Part shown: positions 59,584-64,000 of the stretch, piece after piece
Numbering within the stretch: position 1 is the stretch's first letter
Layout: each line of letters starts with the position of its first letter
Source of the DNA: Siphonodentalium dalli
Lineage: Eukaryota > Mollusca > Scaphopoda > Gadilida > Siphonodentaliidae
DNA: 64,000 nt
Reading direction: 5' to 3'
Assembly (NCBI GenBank): GCA_032622095.1
Contig: CP136062.1
Location: 16,151,710-16,215,709 of the forward strand
Made by a program: the position numbers and the translations under genes
Notes under the pieces: model-generated
Database searches by the model: none
Told to the model about the DNA's origin: nothing
The model's input: the letters and a program-made list of their open reading frames with translations, nothing else

Positions 59584-60550
59584 CATATAAAAGGAGTGTT
59601 TATTAATGACTATTAGAGATCTTTGAGGGAATCTCTGCATGTTGGGCACTTTGTAGTTCCAGGTTTACTGGTCATCATGAGTGGGCAACAAATTTTGAAA
59701 TGTTACCCTCGAGACCAGTCATGTGACACACCCTCAGCCAATCATAGGAGAGGAGAATAGGATGAAGGATAACAATTCCACTTGTATTTGATATTTCCCT
59801 TTGTCATTTCTGATAACAATAAAGTTTTCTGTCTGGTTTAATAAAACTGACTGTTCTTGGGTTGTAAAACAGATTGTTACATTTAAATTGTATTAACACT
59901 AAATCATAAAAAGTCATTTTCACTCCAATGTTTTTTTATAATTTGGGAGTAAAGACATAAAAACCTGCCTTTTTCGAAAAAAAAATTCAGCACCCTTTTA
60001 ACACTAAAACAGAGATTTGCGGGGGGAAATTGACTGTAAATAGCTGTATATAAATTTCTGTGCATACTATTTGTCATGGATGTTAACATTGACATGTAAT
60101 TAGGAACGAGTCATTTTGGGGTCATTCGGCCAAAAAAATCATGGCTGCCAGCTGCCATCTTGGATTTTAAAATTTGCAACAAAATACAACACGATAACTG
60201 CCTGCAGTCAGTTTAGCAGTTAGAATTACATTATTTCTCTTGTTTTAAGCCAAACTCTTTGCAAAAACAGTCAAAAGACTTGCCGGAAAATAATTTTGAG
60301 TTGCAGAAAAAATTGTTTGTTGGTCCAATCGACCAACCACCCACCCACCCTAGCATACGTGCCCAGAACAAATTTTGTGCCCCCCCCCCCCCCCCGGCCT
60401 GCTGAGAAATTGTGGTCATAAACAACATGCAAGGGGAATAAAAACTGCATCCTGGGTAATTGTTTTTTGAGAAATAAATATAAAAACCTGCCCATTTTGA
60501 AAAGAAGAGCATCGCTATGGTGTGGCAAAGTGAATCTTGGTAATACAGAC
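59584..60550. other. Intronic sequence; no gene
   Basis: It includes an inverted scrap of the 165-bp repeat (60105-60170) and a poly-C run (60382-60396) beside cccacccaccctagcatac, which resembles the G-rich repeat margin at 14815. Confidence 0.5.
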
Positions 60551-60723
60551 CTTTGGTGATTGTGGATTATTGTTGGGTTCTTCAGAGTGACTAGTACGAG
60601 AGTAGATTTCCTGACGGGCAGGCACATCCCCCGAAGATTTGTCAGTAACAGAACAACTATCACTTCGTATAAGACCAGATCGGTCAGCCACCGCAGAATC
60701 ACTGTAGCTTTCTTTAACATCCA
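60551..60723 (-). CDS. Internal exon (173 nt): Ser-rich linker of the RHIM-like/death-domain gene
   Basis: The acceptor ttaaccattttcag precedes TG GAT GTT (phase 1) and the donor CCA AAG|gtctgt closes in phase 0. The peptide (DVKESYSDSAVADRSG, later EEPNNNPQSPK) is rich in Ser, Asp, Asn and Pro with no hydrophobic core, as expected for a disordered linker between an N-terminal module and a C-terminal RHIM/death-domain region. Both junction phases match the neighbouring exons at 62404-62515 and 56755-56785. No enzymatic motif is visible. The poly-C tract and repeats just downstream are intronic. Confidence 0.68.
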
Positions 60724-60779
60724 CTGAAAATGGTTAAAATATTAATAAGAAACCACCAGGCCACATGTACATGTCCCCC

Positions 60780-61085
60780 CGATTAAGGTGGCTTTATTTG
60801 ACTTAGGTAGCTTTTTTAGAAATGAAAAATTTGATTCTGGGAACAAACTTTGCTTCTGACTGTCTATGTTAACTATTTCTGAATCATGCAATAACGGCAG
60901 CAAAAATCATCAGAATCATTCTCAAATTATAGTTGTCACACAAAATTTGGGCCCAGATTATCTAATTATAAGTCAACAAAGACAATACCACTGGAACAAA
61001 TAGGCGGACTGAACCCAAATTCGAACTTGACCTTTATTTTCATATGAGTAATCCATCTACCAAATTTGAAAATACATAAGACTAC
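60780..61085. other. Intronic sequence; nothing recognised
   Basis: No open frame or repeat of note. Confidence 0.45.
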
Positions 61086-61087
61086 CC

Positions 61088-61925
61088 AGGATTCATCCCC
61101 CTCTGTTAACTGGTACATGTACTCAGGATTCATACCCCTCTGTTAATTGGTACTCAGGATTCATACCCTCTGTTAACTGGTACTCATGATTCATACCCCT
61201 CTGTTAACTGGTACTCAGGATTCATACCTCTGTTAACTGGTACTCAGGATTCATACCTCTGTTAACTGGTACTCAGGATTCATACCCCTCTGTTAATTGG
61301 TACTCAGGATTCATACCCCTCTGTTAACTGGTACTCAGGATTCATACCCCTCTGTTAACTGGTACTCAGGATTCATACCCCTCTGTTAACTGGTACTCAG
61401 GATTCATACCTCTGTTAACTGGTACTCAGGATTCATACCCCTCTGTTAATTTGTACTCAGGATTCATACCCCTCTGTTAACTTGTACTCAGGAGTCATAC
61501 CCCTCTGTTAATTGGTACTCAGGATTCATACCTCTGTTAACTGGTACTCAGGATTCATACCCCTCTGTTAACTGGTACTCAGGATTCATACCCCTCTGTT
61601 AATTGGTACTCAGGATTCATACCCCTCTGTTAACTGGTACTCAGGAGTCATACCCCTCTGTTAATTGGTACTCAGGATTCATACCTCTGTTAACTGGTAC
61701 TCAGGATTCATACCCCTCTGTTAACTGGTACTCAGGATTCATACCCCTCTGTTAATTGGTACTCAGGATTCATACCCCTCTGTTAAATGGTACTCAGGAT
61801 TCATACCCCTATGTTAACTGGTACTCAGGATTCATACCTCTCTGTTAATTGGTACTCAGGATTCATACCCCTCTGTTAACTGGTACTCATGATTCATACC
61901 CCTGTTAGCTAGTACTCAGGATTCA
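61088..61925. repeat. 29-31 bp minisatellite, about 27 copies
   Basis: The unit is ggattcatacccctctgtta plus actggtactca, with 2-bp (cc) deletions in some copies. Intronic in the death-domain gene. Confidence 0.96.
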
Positions 61926-62403
61926 TATGCCCATTTTAAAGTGATGTGAAACACTCCGATAGCGTGATCGAATAGAAATTGAGAATAATCTTGTTAAAAA
62001 GTAGTTATTTGTTATGAATATTAATCCAGATTGATGATGCACACCGTTATATATTAATTAAATGCAATGACTATCGATGGCGAAATCATTTGTGTTATAT
62101 TATCGCCAATAGCTGCGTCCCGAAACGAGATGTAAATATTTACAATTGGGCATAGTTCAGATGATGTTTTTGATGGAGTGGTAGGGTCAATTTCTTTGAA
62201 ATTTTTGGGGATATTAGTAGAATGCTACATTATCCCCATGTTGTTATAGCACCTGAGTACTAACTTATCAATTTCACGCATCCAAACAAATCCATAACAT
62301 GTCTTTAACTGGTATTCAGGATTCAACAATATTGACCAAAGATTTTTTCTGGCCACTCCAAACCGTGTGTATGTATAATGTTTACAATATAAAGTACTGA
62401 AAC
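61926..62403. other. Intronic sequence; no gene
   Basis: A stop-free minus-strand stretch continues from the exon end at 62404 down to about 62225 but lies beyond a good donor and is treated as intron. Confidence 0.45.
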
Positions 62404-62515
62404 CTGGTTTGATGATTTGGTTTTCACGTTGGTCTCCTAAAATGCGGAAAAATCCACCCACTGCTGCTGGCTGCCAACCCATCCGACCTTCACTGTAATC
62501 TTCTTCTCTCAATTC
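62404..62515 (-). CDS. Internal exon (112 nt) of the RHIM-like/death-domain gene
   Basis: A pyrimidine-rich acceptor (tttcttccgtag) opens this minus-strand exon in phase 0. It encodes about 37 residues beginning ELREEDYSEGRMGWQPAAV and continuing through GGFFRILGDQ to NQIIKP, and it closes at CCAG|gtttca in phase 1. The next exon begins with two bases (TG) that complete a Val codon, so the frame is kept. I do not recognise the domain: the segment is mixed charged and hydrophobic, and could be the end of a folded N-terminal domain that starts outside the window. A longer stop-free reading continues past the donor but looks like intron. Confidence 0.62.
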
Positions 62516-63975
62516 CTACGGAAGAAAGCAGTGTTATGTCGTGTTTTGTTGACATATATTTACAAGAAAACCAATGTCAGAAATAGTAATGCGCTCAAGC
62601 TCATGATTGTAATTATAGAATATAAAATATATTGGTTTTGCAAATGACCAACTCAGAATTCCGTTAAAATAACAATAACAACCAGCACCTAATTAACAAA
62701 CCAGCAAACGACTCGTCCATCTCCGACCACAACCCCAAGTGGGCTGCAGAACGAAAAATGTCTATAAAAGTTGAAATACAAACTACACCAAAAATATTTT
62801 TCATTTCTTTTATTTGTAATTGACATATAGCTTGTCACAAACCAAAAATCAACATTATTGACATAATAATGTAAAGGACAATAAACAAAATTGAAATTCC
62901 CAACTACACCTTTTACCGGACTCAGCCTCTGGGTCACGCAGTTCAACTTTTAAATCCGTCCCACAAATTCCCAATATCTATAAATAAAAATCCCAGCGTA
63001 AACTCCAGCGCCCAGTCGAAACAAGAATTTGGACACCAATATACAAGCGTAACAATTCAAAATCAAGAGGTATCACAGGATATTTTATACCAAAGCCATT
63101 CAATGAATGCACCCCCAGAAACATTGTAACATCTGCACAGGATTTGAGAAACCAATGTGATTTCAAGGTTCTGCCACACACAAAAGACATGAATACAACT
63201 GCATGACATGCAACTAGGTATATCTCTAGTGTTGAAACGGTTAGGGATTTTGAAGAGTCGACAGAGGTAATCAAATACTAGCCAATTAATCAAATCCCTT
63301 CCAAAACTTCCTGTTTCTATGCCCATATATGTTTGTAAAAAATGGGCAGTGTGGCATCGCCTATTTGAGTATCAAATATTCCATTTCAGAACATTCAAAT
63401 GGAAAACATGAGACCTGTATTATCTCCCATTTTGCATGTGAATCTCCCAATTTGATGCCTTATATACCGCCAGACCCGTTTACTTTCCCGATTTTGGCGG
63501 GAGTCTCCTGATTTTGTGTCATTTCTCCTGTGCTCCCGATCGGGAAACGAAATCTCCCGATTCAAAAGATAAAACCAAAAATTAGCCTACAGCTGTAGCA
63601 AGCAATAAGCTAGGCATGCTATTGTGTTAAAAAATCAATTATGAGTATATCGCCTGCGAGTCAAACAGTGACAAAATGTTGACACAACCTCGACTCTCTT
63701 TTGTTTAACAACGTTGCACAAGTAAATGCAGTCTTTAATGTCCAGACAAGGATTATAATATATCAAACAAGAAGCCTTCCTTTTTGGCCACACTTAATAA
63801 AATATTGGTTTCTGCTCGTCCCGACCGACTGCTTTAAAACCGCCGATTCAAATTATTGTATTGCCGATTTTTTTTTAAATTTGTGTCGGTGGAAGTTCCG
63901 TTTCCATCTTTGTTTTATTCCGTGTTTTCTATACGCAATAACGGACCTCAAACAATTCTGTCAAAATGTACTCAC
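62516..63975 (-). other. Intron region with two unassigned open stretches
   Basis: Minus-strand frames at 62978-63274 (FLKSCADVTMFLGVH) and 62689-62946 lack recognised domains and do not fit the phase 0 to phase 0 link between the flanking exons. Copies of ctcccgatttt at 63480-63560 suggest repeat DNA. Confidence 0.45.
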
Positions 63976-64000
63976 TTCAAATTCACCGATGTTACCTGAC
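63976..64000 (-). CDS. Partial exon of the RHIM-like/death-domain gene, running off the window edge
   Basis: On the minus strand, 25 nt of open frame (SGNIGEFE) end at a strong donor, GAA|gtgagt, in phase 0. The next minus-strand exon at 62404-62515 can only be read from phase 0, because its other two frames hit stops at once, so the two fit. The beginning of this exon, the start codon and any N-terminal domain lie to the right of the window. The call rests on donor quality and phase only, since the visible piece is too short to identify. Confidence 0.45.

Noticed and set aside
58721-59616. Open frames of 270-282 codons on both strands (EGWREVNVT and HPSVTFTSR repeats)
   Set aside because: The 27-bp period is a multiple of three, so a stop-free unit stays open. 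No splice sites, start context or conserved neighbour support coding.
62689-62965. Possible extra exon of the death-domain gene (frame with ELRDPEAES before gtaaaagg)
   Set aside because: Weak acceptor (atttaaaag), and its donor leaves phase 1 in that frame, whereas the next exon at 62515 is readable only from phase 0.
62978-63326. Two overlapping minus-strand frames of 87-98 codons
   Set aside because: No recognised domain, no matching splice phase with the flanking exons; treated as intron.

Overview
The window looks like intergenic and intronic DNA from an AT-rich invertebrate animal genome. Long introns with GT/AG sites, metazoan death-domain and short-chain dehydrogenase exons, several non-LTR retrotransposon fragments and dense MITE and minisatellite content all point that way. 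A lophotrochozoan, perhaps a bivalve mollusc, is my best guess, but that is inference. I see no bacterial operons, rRNA, convincing tRNA or CRISPR array.

Host genes. (1) Right third, minus strand: a split gene of at least six exons runs from beyond the right edge (63976-64000) through 62404-62515, 60551-60723, a 31-nt micro-exon at 56755-56785 and 52736-52891 to a terminal death-domain exon at 47726-47988. All splice phases agree. The 52736-52891 exon encodes a short Gly/Asn/Ile motif resembling a RHIM amyloid core (IGDNNTI), just upstream of the death domain. This RHIM-then-death-domain order is the layout of RIPK1 and of insect IMD, so the gene is probably an innate-immune or cell-death adaptor. 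It is the most interesting item here. (2) Left half, minus strand: two exons of a short-chain dehydrogenase/reductase, a first exon at 26610-26702 (TGAAQGIG cofactor motif) and an internal exon at 3717-3829 (NNAG motif). The exon or exons between them were not found.

Mobile elements. An apparently intact non-LTR retrotransposon ORF2 (43891-47256, endonuclease plus reverse transcriptase, with a degenerate 2A-like NPGP motif near its start) lies tail-to-tail with the death-domain gene. A 5'-truncated RT-containing element (about 37630-39039), an intact ORF1-type gene (39419-40756) and a frameshifted CR1/L2-like fragment (about 11800-13215) that interrupts a 27-bp minisatellite are also present. 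MITE-like elements include piggyBac-type copies (TTAA target sites) carrying 67-bp near-perfect hairpins, hAT-type copies with 8-bp target duplications, a mariner-type palindrome with TA sites, and several foldback families.

Layout. 1-3.6 kb: MITEs and a foldback. 3.6-3.9 kb: dehydrogenase exon. 4.3-6.9 kb: satellite-like array. 7.7-11.2 kb: MITEs and minisatellites. 11.5-14.55 kb: split 27-bp array. 14.6-17.2 kb: degenerate repeats. 18.6-19.6 kb: hAT-like element. 23.3-27.3 kb: minisatellites leading to the dehydrogenase start. 28.5-30.9 kb: 21-bp array with an orientation switch. 32.6-35 kb: minisatellites. 37.6-47.5 kb: retroelements. 47.7-64 kb: the death-domain gene, whose introns are filled with a roughly 165-bp repeat, MITEs and 25-31 bp arrays.
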